A stretch of DNA of 64,000 nt, from assembly GCA_044223665.1 (NCBI GenBank), contig JBGALT010000015.1, positions 18,505 through 82,504 on the forward strand, written 5' to 3'. Origin of the DNA: JBBSAT01 sp044223665. Lineage in GTDB: Bacteria; Myxococcota_A; Polyangia; Polyangiales; Sandaracinaceae. Both the position numbers and the translations under genes were made by a program. Within the stretch, counting starts at the first letter, position 1; each line of letters starts with the position of its first letter. Shown here piece by piece: positions 9,373-18,208 of this stretch. A model generated the notes under the pieces. That model was not told the origin of the DNA. It saw nothing but the letters and a program-made list of their open reading frames with translations, and did not search any database.

Positions 9373-10524
9373 GTGACCGCCATCGATCCGAGCGCGCTGC
9401 GCCCGCACTACCGCGCCTTCGTCCGCGAGGGACGCATCCTCCTCACGGGACACTCGCACCAGGCTTGGCCCGACGTCGCCCGCGAGGGCGTGCTGCGCGC
9501 GTTCACCGACGCCGCCGACCACGTGGACGACAAGTGGGAGGCGGCGTTCGCAGCAGCGGACCGGCTGCGCGCCGGCGTCGCAGAGCGAATCGGGGCCCGG
9601 CCCGACGAGATCGCGCTCGGCGCGAGCACGCACGAGCTGGTCGCCCGGTTCCTCTCCTCGGTCGATCTGCGCTCCCGCCCTCGCATCGTGACGACGCGCG
9701 GCGAGTTCCACTCGGCCCACCGGCAGCTGACGCGCCTCTCGGAGGAAGGTCTCGACGTGCGCATGGTCGACGTGGCCCCGATCGCCACCCTCGCCGAGCG
9801 CCTGGCGTCCGAGATCGACGAGCGAACGGCGGCGGTCCTCGTCTCGAGCGTCCTGTTCGAGACCTCGTCGATCGTGCCCGGGATCGCCCAGCTCGCCGCG
9901 AGGGCGCGCGCGGTGGGCGCCGAGCTCCTGGTGGACGCCTACCACGCGTTCGGCGTCGTGCCCTTCTCGGTGGACGAGCTCGGTGGCGACGTCTTCGTCG
10001 TGGCCGGCGGCTACAAGTACGCGCAGTGGGGTGAGGGGTGCTGCTTTCTGCGCGTTCCCCCGGGGTGCGTGCGCCGGCCCGTCTACACCGGCTGGTTCAG
10101 CGACTTCGCCCACTTGGCGGCCCCGCGCGACGGCGGGCGCATCGGGTACGGCCCGCGCGGCGCCGATCGGTTCGCCGGCAGCACGTACGACCCGACCAGC
10201 CACTATCGCGCCGTGGCGGTGCTCGACTTCTTCGACCAACGAGAGCTGAGCCTCGCGCGTCTCCGGGAGCTCTCGCTGCGGCAGACGCAGCGTCTTCTCG
10301 ATGGTCTCGGCGACCTCGACGTCGCGACGCCACGAGAGCCTTCCCTCCGCGGGGGCTTCGTGGCCATTCGCCACCCACGGGCCGGGGCGCTGGTCGCGGC
10401 GCTGCGCGACGAGGGCGTGCTGACGGACGCGCGGGGTGAGCTGCTCCGGCTGGGCCCGGCGCCTTACGTGACCGATGCCGAGCTGGATCACGCGCTCGCG
10501 GTCCTGCGCCAGCTCACCCGATGA
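9373..10524 (+). CDS. Kynureninase-like PLP-dependent enzyme (class V aminotransferase fold)
   Basis: The 383-residue cytosolic enzyme has fold-type I PLP motifs: LGASTHELVARFL (cofactor phosphate loop), LLVDAYHAFG with Asp188 binding the pyridine nitrogen, and VVAGGYKYAQWGEG with the Schiff-base Lys215. The order and spacing match kynureninase and related hydrolases, which cleave L-kynurenine to anthranilate and alanine. No tryptophan 2,3-dioxygenase or formamidase gene lies nearby, so involvement in tryptophan breakdown cannot be inferred from context, and a class V desulfurase-like role remains possible. The ATG is preceded by a short leader after the terminator. Confidence 0.75.
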   Translation: MTAIDPSALRPHYRAFVREGRILLTGHSHQAWPDVAREGVLRAFTDAADHVDDKWEAAFAAADRLRAGVAERIGARPDEIALGASTHELVARFLSSVDLRSRPRIVTTRGEFHSAHRQLTRLSEEGLDVRMVDVAPIATLAERLASEIDERTAAVLVSSVLFETSSIVPGIAQLAARARAVGAELLVDAYHAFGVVPFSVDELGGDVFVVAGGYKYAQWGEGCCFLRVPPGCVRRPVYTGWFSDFAHLAAPRDGGRIGYGPRGADRFAGSTYDPTSHYRAVAVLDFFDQRELSLARLRELSLRQTQRLLDGLGDLDVATPREPSLRGGFVAIRHPRAGALVAALRDEGVLTDARGELLRLGPAPYVTDAELDHALAVLRQLTR

Positions 10525-10579
10525 ACGATCCTGTCGCAGTCGTGTTGCAGAAGCAGGCGACGCGTGTTTGACTGTCCGA

Positions 10580-11026
10580 GTGAGCGCGGTCGTGACCCAG
10601 CCCAGTGAGAAGACGACCTCGGCGTCCGAAGCCAGTGACGCCGAGGCGGGCCAGGGCCTCTTCGACAAGCTCGGCATCGGCGTCTCGCTGACGTGCGCGG
10701 TGCACTGCGTGATCACGGCGCTCGTCTCGCTCCTGCCGACCCTCGGCTTCAGCGCGGCGACGGGCGAGGCGATGGAGTGGCTGGAGCTGCCGCTGCTGCT
10801 CGGCGCGCTCGGCATCGGCTTGTTCGCGCTCGTCCGACCGTACCTGCACGAGCACAAGAACGTGATGCCGGTGGTCCTCTTCTCGATCGGGATGATCTCG
10901 ATCGTGCTCAGCCGCTTCGCGCCGGGTCTCTACGAGACGGTCCTCACCGTCGTCGGTATCGCCTTCGTCGCGACGGCGCACGTGGTGAACCTGCGCCTGC
11001 ACGCGGTTCACCACGTTCCGCACTGA
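10580..11026 (+). CDS. MerC-domain integral membrane protein
   Basis: The protein is about 148 residues with four membrane helices. The first helix begins GIGVSLTCAVHCVITALVSLL and carries the Cys-x-x-His-Cys pattern typical of the MerC domain. The helices are followed by an HEHKNVMP loop and a His-rich C-terminus (HAVHHVPH). MerC proteins move mercuric or other soft metal ions across the membrane. No mer operon, merR or reductase is nearby, so a general metal or haem-related role is possible. The GTG at 10580 was preferred (another GTG is at 10592), because upstream sequence belongs to the PLP-enzyme end. Confidence 0.68.
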   Translation: MSAVVTQPSEKTTSASEASDAEAGQGLFDKLGIGVSLTCAVHCVITALVSLLPTLGFSAATGEAMEWLELPLLLGALGIGLFALVRPYLHEHKNVMPVVLFSIGMISIVLSRFAPGLYETVLTVVGIAFVATAHVVNLRLHAVHHVPH

Positions 11027-11093
11027 TTCGGCTCGCGGCCGGTCCTCACCGAATCGCCGCCGAGGCGACGACTCGGTGAGACCGACGCCACGA

Positions 11094-12257
11094 TCAGCGC
11101 GCCGAGGCCGACGCGCTCGCGGACATCGAGACCGACACGTTCACCGACACCGAGATGCTCGCGCTCGCGTTGGCGATCGCGCCGGCGGCCGCCGTCGCGC
11201 AGACGACCGCGTTGATGCCGGCCGCTGCGGCCGACTGCGGGATCTGGGGCGCCGTGCGGACGATCTCGGCACCCGCCGTGCGGAGGCGCTCGACGCGCGT
11301 GCGGATCGCGAGGATCTGGCTGATGCCGTCACGGATGGCGGCCTGGACGCGGGCGAGGCGAGCCTGGCCCTCGGCGTCGAGCCCGGCGCTCATCGTCACG
11401 TGGGTCTCGCCGGGCGTGCAACGGGCCTGGGCCTCGACGTGCGCATCGCACGAGGCGCGGCAGCGCGCGCTCGCCGTCGGCCGGCGAATGGTGCCGGTGC
11501 AGTAGGGCTCGCGGAATTCGACCGAGCAGCCGCCGCGGCACTCGCCGGTGCAGCTCGCCTGCGCGTCGGCCACGCACGAGCCGTGGCAGGTGCCGTCGCA
11601 GCGGCCCGCGCAGCTGCCGTCGGCGTTGCGCGCCGAGCACGTGCCCTCGCAGGAGCCTTCGCACGTCCCCGAGCACGTCGCGTCGACCTGTACCGCGCAG
11701 CGGCCCGTGCACGTCGCGTCGCAGTGGCCGCGCAGCTCGCCGCCCTCGCACGTCAGCTGCACCGAGCCGGGGTCGACGTGCGCTTCGCACTCCGCCATGC
11801 AGCTCGCGTACGCATCGACCGAGACCTCGCAGTGCGGCGGGCGCGCGTCGACCTGGAAGTCCGCGTGCGCCGAGTCGCGCAGGGCCGCCATCTCGGAGCG
11901 CAGGCGCCCGTCCACCGTGCTGCACAGCTGCTCGAGATCGGCACCGTTGGCCTGCATCTCGGCATCGCTCATGCCCAGCGCGCGACCCGTCACCTGGCAA
12001 GCGTTGAGGAGATCGCGCTGGATGCCCATCGCGGCGTCCTGCCAGGCGATCGTCGCCGCGAAGAACGCCTCGAGCTTGGCCGCCGCGTTGGTAGCGCCGA
12101 AGTCGCCGTTGCAGCTGGCCATGCTCACGGACTCACCGCCGCTCCCTCCGCCGCCGCCGCCGCCGCCGCCACCGCCGCCCCCGCGACCGCGCGGCACGCA
12201 TCCCGCGGCAAGCAGACCCACGCACAGACTCCCGACCCCGATGTAGACGCTTCGCAT
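11094..12257 (-). CDS. Lipoprotein with poly-Gly linker, tandem CxGxC repeats and Ser-alternating tail
   Basis: The 387-residue protein has lipobox LLAAGC (Cys20), an uninterrupted run of 13 glycines (residues 26-38), a helical segment (about 45-130), then a Cys-rich block (about 150-260) of repeated C-x-G-x-C units such as CSGTCEGSCEGTC and CAGRCDGTCHGSC. A helical segment follows (RLARVQAAIRDGISQILAIR) and finally a tail in which Ser alternates with Ile, Val, Met or Ala for over 20 residues. An alternating pattern of this kind favours an exposed beta strand. No catalytic motif is seen. The start at 12257 was chosen for the signal peptide. No known domain is recognised and a structural envelope role is likely. 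Confidence 0.75.
   Translation of the reverse strand: MRSVYIGVGSLCVGLLAAGCVPRGRGGGGGGGGGGGGGSGGESVSMASCNGDFGATNAAAKLEAFFAATIAWQDAAMGIQRDLLNACQVTGRALGMSDAEMQANGADLEQLCSTVDGRLRSEMAALRDSAHADFQVDARPPHCEVSVDAYASCMAECEAHVDPGSVQLTCEGGELRGHCDATCTGRCAVQVDATCSGTCEGSCEGTCSARNADGSCAGRCDGTCHGSCVADAQASCTGECRGGCSVEFREPYCTGTIRRPTASARCRASCDAHVEAQARCTPGETHVTMSAGLDAEGQARLARVQAAIRDGISQILAIRTRVERLRTAGAEIVRTAPQIPQSAAAAGINAVVCATAAAGAIANASASISVSVNVSVSMSASASASAR
12144..12182. repeat. Trinucleotide repeat encoding 13 glycines
   Basis: Thirteen consecutive glycine codons (nine or more GGC on the minus strand) form a slippage-prone microsatellite directly behind the lipidated Cys of the Cys-rich lipoprotein. Length changes in steps of three would alter the linker without breaking the frame. 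Confidence 0.85.
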
Positions 12258-12430
12258 GGCGCGGACACTAACGCGAAATCGTCCGAACGGGGATCCTCCG
12301 CCGCAGCGCCGGATCTTCGCCCCGCCTGTCCGGTCGCCGAGCGCGACGTCGGCGTGAGGGGCGCCGCGGGTCGATGCGCGTGAGTCGGGCCATTGCCGAA
12401 TCACGAGCGCTCATCTAGAACGACCGACCG

Positions 12431-12831
12431 ATGTCGGAGCCGCCCTCGGGAGCACCACCCAAGTCCTCGAGCCGCCCGCCACCGGGCGCGACCTCGACCG
12501 CGCCGAAGCGTTCTACGTCGGCGTCCTCGGGCTCACGCTCACGCGGCGCCACCTCGACGAGCGCGGGCGGCCGCGCGCGTTCTGGCTCGCCATCGGCAGC
12601 GGCTTCCTCGCCGTCGAGCGCGCCGAGCGTGCCGAGCCCACGCGCGCCGACGACACGCCCGGCTGGCACTGCATCGCGCTCGCGATTCCGATCGAGGCCC
12701 GCGAGGCCTGGCGGGCGCGGCTCGCCGAGAAGGGGTTTCCCGTCGAGCACGAGACGGCCTACACGCTCTACGTCCGCGATCCCGAGGGCGCCGTGGTCGC
12801 GCTGAGCCACCACCCGCTCTCGATCACCGGC
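12431..12831 (+). pseudogene. VOC/glyoxalase-fold domain gene, frameshifted at its start
   Basis: The region from about 12463 encodes one VOC half-module: VLEPPATGRDLDRAEAFYVG, VLGLTLTRRHLDERGRPR, FWLAIGSGFLAVER, PGWHCIALAIPIEAREAWR and YTLYVRDPEGAVVALSHH (read in parts). This frame has no ATG, GTG or TTG before the domain. The plausible start MSEPPSGAPPK (ATG at 12431) is in another frame, and one extra base near 12463 would join the two. The domain has no stop either, and reads straight into the SGNH hydrolase. Lactoylglutathione-lyase-like or antibiotic-binding functions are possible. Either an indel error or real decay explains the missing start. Confidence 0.6.
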
Positions 12832-13584
12832 GTGCGAGACGAGAGTGCCGATCCCGCGGCCACGCCCGCGGGCGGGACGGCGCGGCTCGCCGCTCTCGTC
12901 TCTCTCTCCGCCGTTCTTCTCGCGCTCGTGGCGGGCGGCTCCGTCGCGTCCGCGCAGCGACGCCCGCCGCCCGCGAGCCCCGACGACGTGCTGCTCGTCG
13001 GCTCGTCGTCGGTGGACGGCGCGTTCGGGCGCCTGATCGAGAGCGAGCTCGAGCACACGGGCATGCACGTCGGCCGCGTCGGGCACCCGGCGACCGGCCT
13101 GGCTCGGCCCGACTACTTCGACTGGAACGCCGAGATCGAGCGGCTCGGGGACCTCCATGCGCTTCGCGGCGTGCTGGTGCTGCTCGGCGGCAACGACACC
13201 CAACCGCTTCGGCTGACCGACGACGAGGCGCGCGCCGAAGGCCACCACGCGATCCGCTGGGCCGACGAGCAGCGATGGCGGGCCCTCTACGCCGCCCGCG
13301 TGACCCGCTTCGTCGATGGCCTCTGTACGGCCGGCGCGACGCGCGTCCTGGTGGTGCTGCCCACCGATGGCGCGATCGAGAGCTGGTCGGATCGCGTGCA
13401 CCGCGTGCAGGAGGCACAGATCGACGGCACGCGTGCCTCGCGCTGTGGCGCCATCGTGGATCCGCGCGCAGTCTCGACGCGCGACGAGCGCTCGACCGTC
13501 GACGGCGTTCACCTCTCGCGACGCGGATCGCGCGCGGTGTGGGAGCTCATCGCCCCGATCGTGCAGCGCGCGCTCGCCGGCTGA
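12832..13584 (+). CDS. Periplasmic SGNH/GDSL-like hydrolase (DUF459-like)
   Basis: Starting at the in-frame GTG at 12832, the 250-residue protein has a signal or anchor helix (LAALVSLSAVLLALVAGGSV, then ASAQ). It is followed by an SGNH fold: block I VLLVGSSSVDGAFGRLIE with the probable nucleophile Ser, block III GVLVLLGGNDTQPL with the GxND pattern, and block V STVDGVHLSRRG with the Asp/His pair. Such DUF459 proteins act on acyl groups of periplasmic glycans or lipids. The frame is continuous with the preceding VOC domain, so a fused VOC-helix-hydrolase protein is possible. A separate GTG start is the more usual arrangement. Confidence 0.68.
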   Translation: MRDESADPAATPAGGTARLAALVSLSAVLLALVAGGSVASAQRRPPPASPDDVLLVGSSSVDGAFGRLIESELEHTGMHVGRVGHPATGLARPDYFDWNAEIERLGDLHALRGVLVLLGGNDTQPLRLTDDEARAEGHHAIRWADEQRWRALYAARVTRFVDGLCTAGATRVLVVLPTDGAIESWSDRVHRVQEAQIDGTRASRCGAIVDPRAVSTRDERSTVDGVHLSRRGSRAVWELIAPIVQRALAG

Positions 13585-13658
13585 CCGCCCACACACGACG
13601 CGCCCGCACCCGCGACGGCTCCGCGCGGCGCCCGACGCGTCCTGCGTGGGTCTCGCGC

Positions 13659-14880
13659 CTACGGACAGCCCATCCCGTCGTCACCCGGGATGACGAACAG
13701 GACGTCCTCGGTGCCGATCCGGCTGCGACTCGCGTCACGGAACACCACCCGCGCGGGCACCTCGCGCCGCATCGTGCTGGGCGGCAGCCGCGAGCCGTCG
13801 ACGGTGATCGTGTACGTGAGGCGGGTGCCCGGCACCACGCCCGCGAACGTGTTGCCCGAGATCCCGGCCACGTTGCTCATCGGGTCGGCGCGGCTCGCCG
13901 TCACGGCGACGACCAGCTCTCGCGCATCGAACCGATCCCCGGCCACGTCCTCGACCTCGGCGGACACGTCGAGCGGGACGTCGCGGGCCAGCGTCTCGAG
14001 CGCGTTCACGATGTCCTGGCCGATCCGGTCGCCCGCGTTGCCGATGTCGAAGACGAGCGGGCTGTGGTGCGTGTCGACGTCGGTGACGAGCTGCCGCAGG
14101 TGGTCGATCGGCGTCGGGCGCCCCGGATCGCTCGCGCCGAGGCCGATGACCGTGACCTCGAGGCCGCGTAGCGCCGCCACCGCTTCGGAGTACGTGTGGG
14201 GCGTCGCCGGGCTCGTGAACGAGTAGCTCGCGACCGGGGCCACGCCGGGCGGCCCGTTGTGCATGGGAGCGTCGGTCACGAGCAGCACCGTGCGGAACGC
14301 GTCGGCGCGGAAGCACGCGCCACCGGCGCCGCCCATCGGGCACCCGAACGAGGGATCGATGAACGGCGCGAGCCCCGCGCCCGTTCCCACCTGGAAGAGC
14401 GCCTCGACGTCCGCTTCGGGATCGTCGAGGTTTCCCCAGCTCGGGATGTTCTGGAACGTGGTCGCGAGGGTCTCCACGTCGGTCGTGATCGGAGAGCGCA
14501 GCTCGTAGGGCTTGACGCCCGAGCTGGGCCTGCCGTGCGGCAGGACCGGGAACTCGCCGAAGAACGCGAGGCCGAACGCGGCATCGGGGATGGCCTGGCG
14601 CACACCGGGCACGACGACGTCGCGCAGGCCTCGTCGCACGTTGTCGATCTCGTCGCGCATGCTGCCGGTCGCGTCGATCACGAACATCACGTCGACGACC
14701 TGGAGCGTCGCCGGAATCGAGAAGTCCGCCGCCACCGGCCCTCCCGTCGGGGGCACGTCGATGCAGCGAGGCGGCATCCCGGCGTCCATCCCGGCATCGG
14801 TTCCTGCATCACGGCCCGCGTCGACGTCGGCGTCCGGCGTCTCGAGGCCCGTCTTCGCACCGCATCCGGCGATCGTGGCG
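13659..14880 (-). pseudogene. VWA-domain lipoprotein, 5' end missing
   Basis: The reading frame is a close paralogue of the next gene upstream. It starts abruptly at the lipobox-like ATIAGCGAKTGLETP (near 14879), then has a Asp/Ala/Gly linker, a von Willebrand A domain with MIDAS VMFVIDATGSMRDE, and a C-terminal beta-sandwich ending VVFRDASRSRIGTEDVLFV plus a Cys-Pro end. No signal peptide or start codon precedes the lipobox. Instead the frame runs into the 3' end of the paralogue. About 406 codons are intact, so only the first 20 or so residues are lost. Expression may be possible from internal ATGs in the linker, but without lipidation. Confidence 0.7.
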
Positions 14881-16131
14881 CCCGATGCGGGTACGACGGT
14901 CGCCTCGGAACACCACCTGGAGCTGGAAGTGCTGCGGCCCGACGCCCGGCGCGACGGAGCCGTTGCGGAGCGTGAGCTGGAAGACCACGCGCGTACCGGT
15001 GCGCACCTGCCGGAACACGCCCGCGGCGACGTCGATCGACTCGACACCGTCGGCCGGCTCCGCGCGCAGCGGCGTGACCGCCTGGACGAAGTCTCGTGGG
15101 TCGACGCCGTCGCCTGGCATCGGATCGACGAGCGCGGTGTCGATGTCGAAGCGGATCACGTTCGCGAGCGTGGTGATCGCCTCGACCACGCTCGACGAGA
15201 GCGCCTCGCCGTGCACGCCGATGTCGAACACGAGCGGGCGCCCGAGGTCGTCGAGCGCGTCGGTGTCGGTCGCGACGCGGTTCAGCTCCGCGCGCGCGCC
15301 TCCGTCGATGCCCGAGAACAGGCCCATCACCCGCACGCCTCGGCCATCGAGCACCGAGAGCGCGTCGGCGTAGCGGTGCGGCGTGACGCTGCGGAGCAGC
15401 TCCGGGCAGTCGTCGGCGAAGAGGTTCGTGCCGCCCGGCCCCTCGTGCCAGAAGTCGTCGGTGAAGAGCAGGATCACGGGCAGCGCGTCGTTGCGGAAGC
15501 ACGCGTAGCCGAAGCCGCCCTCGGGGCAGCCGAAGCTCGACGCGATGAAGCTGCCGAGCCCCTCGCCGGTCACGGTCTGGTAGAGCGCCTCGACCTGCGC
15601 CTCCGGCGGATCGCCACCGTTCGAGACGCCGATGGCGTTCACGGCCGTCTGCACGCGCGCGAGATCGCTCGTGACGGGGAGGACGAGGTTGTACGGGTGG
15701 TCCTCGCCCGTGCCGCAGGCCCGGACCGGGAAGTCGGCGAAGGTCGCGACGCCGAGCTCCGAGTCGGGGATCGCGGCGCTGATGCCGGGCGCGATCGTGT
15801 CGCGGAGCTCTGCCTGGATGTGGCCGATCTCCTGGCTCATCGAGCCGGTGACGTCGATGAGGAACACGACGTCGGCGCGCCCGAGCTCGACCTGCGTGTC
15901 GAGGGGCAGCTCCACCGGTCCCGCGTCGGGGTCGAGCTCGACACAGGGCAAGAACGCATCGAGCCCGACGTCCACACCGGCATCGCGCGGCCCGGTGTCG
16001 GAGCCGGCGTCGAGGCCCGCGTCGAGGTTCGCGTCCGGGACGTCCAGCCCCGTCTTGGCGCCGCACCCCGCCAGCAGCGCCGCGGTCATCGACAGCCACG
16101 TCACGGAAGCAAGGATCCGAGACCGCTCCAC
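14809..16131 (-). CDS. VWA-domain lipoprotein with altered C-terminus
   Basis: The 440-residue lipoprotein starts MERSRILASVTWLSM with lipobox LLAGC (Cys23), a DxG-rich linker, then a von Willebrand A domain with MIDAS FLIDVTGSMSQE (Asp93) and later LLFTDDFWHEGPGG. Such domains bind divalent metal and a protein ligand outside the cytosol. The C-terminal beta domain proceeds to FRGDRRTRIG, like the paralogue, and then breaks into 23 residues of Arg-rich sequence read from the other gene's frame. The true end seems to be lost in a deletion that fused the two paralogues near 14880. The domain itself is complete. Confidence 0.8.
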   Translation of the reverse strand: MERSRILASVTWLSMTAALLAGCGAKTGLDVPDANLDAGLDAGSDTGPRDAGVDVGLDAFLPCVELDPDAGPVELPLDTQVELGRADVVFLIDVTGSMSQEIGHIQAELRDTIAPGISAAIPDSELGVATFADFPVRACGTGEDHPYNLVLPVTSDLARVQTAVNAIGVSNGGDPPEAQVEALYQTVTGEGLGSFIASSFGCPEGGFGYACFRNDALPVILLFTDDFWHEGPGGTNLFADDCPELLRSVTPHRYADALSVLDGRGVRVMGLFSGIDGGARAELNRVATDTDALDDLGRPLVFDIGVHGEALSSSVVEAITTLANVIRFDIDTALVDPMPGDGVDPRDFVQAVTPLRAEPADGVESIDVAAGVFRQVRTGTRVVFQLTLRNGSVAPGVGPQHFQLQVVFRGDRRTRIGRHDRRMRCEDGPRDAGRRRRRGP

Positions 16132-16238
16132 CTCCCATTCGTAGCGCTCGCGCGCGAGGCCGTCGAGACGCGGAGATGGCGGGCTCTCGAACCTCCCCCA
16201 TCGCCCGCGTCGCGCGACGATTCCGGGCTCCCGGAGGA

Positions 16239-16649
16239 TCAGGGCGCGCTGGCGCTGCCGGTGACGATCGCGAGGCGGAGCGCACCGGGAACCTGGGTGA
16301 CCCGCAGGTCCACCACCCCGGCGTGGCGGAGCAGCGTGCAGACGCGCTCGATCGCGACCGGTCGGAGGCGACGCGTGCGCGAGAGGACGTGCCCCAAGAG
16401 CCCTTGATCGGCCACCGGGGCGACGACGATCAAGCGCTCGGTGCTGGCCGCCCCGCCGAGGCCCGCGGCGAACGACTCGATGCTCGAGGCGTCGAGCGTC
16501 GCGATCGTGGCGCTCGCGCCCTCCCCTTCCCCGGCGGGCGTGACCGCGGGCGGAAGGGGCAGCTCGATCGGCGCCGCGCGCAGCACGCGGGCGCGCATCG
16601 GCTCGCTTCCCAGGGCGCGGCCCAGCGCCGCCGCGAGCGCCGCGCTCAC
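16239..16649 (-). CDS. Small protein of unknown function
   Basis: The 136-residue protein is Ala/Leu/Arg-rich with alternating strands and helices (ASATIATLDASSIESFAAGL, TERLIVVAPVADQGLLGHVL, GVVDLRVTQVPGALRLAIVTG, read in parts). This arrangement recalls the C-terminal half of a class I methyltransferase or another Rossmann-like fold, but no SAM or nucleotide motif is present. Its ATG overlaps the stop of the upstream CorC-like gene in an ATGA arrangement, so it is translationally coupled to it. No known family was recognised. Confidence 0.5.
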   Translation of the reverse strand: MSAALAAALGRALGSEPMRARVLRAAPIELPLPPAVTPAGEGEGASATIATLDASSIESFAAGLGGAASTERLIVVAPVADQGLLGHVLSRTRRLRPVAIERVCTLLRHAGVVDLRVTQVPGALRLAIVTGSASAP

Positions 16650-18038
16650 GTGGGCTCGGTCGCGCTGCGCCCGACGCTCCCGCTCGTCTCGGGCTCGGGC
16701 TCGGGCTCGGTGCCGGCCGCGGGCGGCTGGACCGGTGGGCGCACGGTGTCCCGGCGCCGGATCTCCACGCGCCGTACGCGCCGCTCGTCGGCGTCCTTCA
16801 CCACGAGGTCGAAGCCCTCGACGCGAACGCGCTCACCGACCTCGGGCACCTTGCCGGCGAGGTCGACCACGAGCCCGCCGAGGGAGTCGAAGCCGCCTTC
16901 TTCCGCCTTCACGAGCGAGGTCGAGAGCATCTCGCCGAGATCGTGGATGGAGACCCGCGCGTCGGCGAGATAGCGGCCCGGCTCCACCTCGGTGACGAGC
17001 GCTTCCTCGGTGTCGTGCTCGTCGTGGATCTCGCCGACGATCTCCTCGAGCACGTCCTCCAGGGTGACGATGCCGCTCGTACCGCCGAACTCGTCGATGG
17101 CGATCGCGAGGTGCTGGCGCTTGGCCTGCATCTCGCGGAGCAGCGCGTTGATCTTCTGCGTCTCGGGGACGAAGAGGACCTTGCTCCGCACCAGCTTGGC
17201 CAGCGTGGGCGCCTCCGCACCGCGCGAGGCGCCGAACAGATCCTTCGTGTAGAGGATTCCCTCGATCTTGTCGATCCGGTCGCCGTACACCGGATAGCGG
17301 CTGTGACCTTCGGTGATCGCGCGCTTGATGACCTCGTCGATGGGAGTGTCCTTGGCGATCGCGACCATGCGCGTGCGGGGGACCATCACCTCGCGGACGA
17401 GCGTGTCCTTCAGCTCGAGCACGTTGAGCAGCATGTCGGCTGCCTCGAGCGTGCCTTCCTCCTCGCGCTTCTCGATCAGGTGCTCGACCTCGCGGGTGGC
17501 GATCTCGGGCGCCACGGCGTCGGCGTCCTCGGGGAAGTATCGCTCCGCGAGGCCGGCCACGAGCTGGATCGGCACGGCGAAGGGGGCCAGCAAGAGCTCG
17601 AGCGGGTAGAGCGCTCGGAGGAGCGGCATCGTGATCCGGTTGGCCCGCGAGCGGGTCCAGGTCTGGGCGAGCTCGGCGAGGATCGCGTAGCAGAGCGCGG
17701 CCGAGAACACGGCGACGAGGATCAGCCCCTCGTCGTCCAGCACGCGCGCGACGAGGTGCGCGGTGAACGCCGACACGCCGGCGACCGCGAGCACGCGCCC
17801 GGCGAGGATGCGCGCGCGGATCGTCTTGCGGTGCTCGAGCAGCCGTCCGGCGGTCTTTCCGTCGGGACCGCCCTCGTCTCGCAGCGCGAGCAGGCGCTCG
17901 GTCGGGAGCGTCGCGAGCGCCGTGGTGAGGCCCGACCGCGCCGATGCTCGCCGCCAGGAGGATCAGCACGATCTCCGGGCCGGGCCCGCCGAGGAGGGAG
18001 CCCGACTGGAGGAAGAGTGCGTGGGAGAGTGGAGGCAC
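16646..18038 (-). CDS. CNNM/CorC-type transporter (DUF21 + CBS pair + CorC_HlyC), frameshifted near N-terminus
   Basis: The uninterrupted frame from 17794 to 16646 (382 residues) has the second part of a DUF21 membrane domain, two CBS motifs (REVMVPRTRMVAIAKDTPID and HSRYPVYGDRIDKIEGILYTKDLF, read in parts), AIDEFGGTSGIVTLEDVLEEIVGEI and a CorC_HlyC C-terminal domain. Upstream, the same frame continues with SGLTTALATLPTERLL and DGKTAGRLLEHRKTIRARIL but has no start. The first membrane helix (EIVLILLAASI) lies in another frame beginning at a GTG at 18038. One base of shift near 17935 reunites them. The family exports magnesium or sodium, or handles divalent cations. It is coupled to the small gene downstream. 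Confidence 0.8.
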
Positions 18039-18208
18039 GTGGGCTCGGGCGTCGCAGTGGAAGCGGACGCGCTGGGGACCGCCGAACGATGCTAGCGACG
18101 CCCCCCGTGCACCGCAAGGGACCGGGCCATGCTCGCGCCGCCCCACGCGGAAAAGATCCCATGTTTCTCGACTACCCCGCGGTCTGCGCGCTGGTAACAT
18201 GGGCGGCC

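Noticed and set aside
10580..11026. Mercury-resistance operon around the MerC-domain gene
   Set aside because: No merR, merT, merP or merA is adjacent. The neighbours are a PLP enzyme and an unrelated lipoprotein.
12393..14171. Plus-strand ORF of 592 codons
   Set aside because: The translation is almost wholly Arg/Ala/Pro. The VOC and SGNH motifs lie in a different frame.
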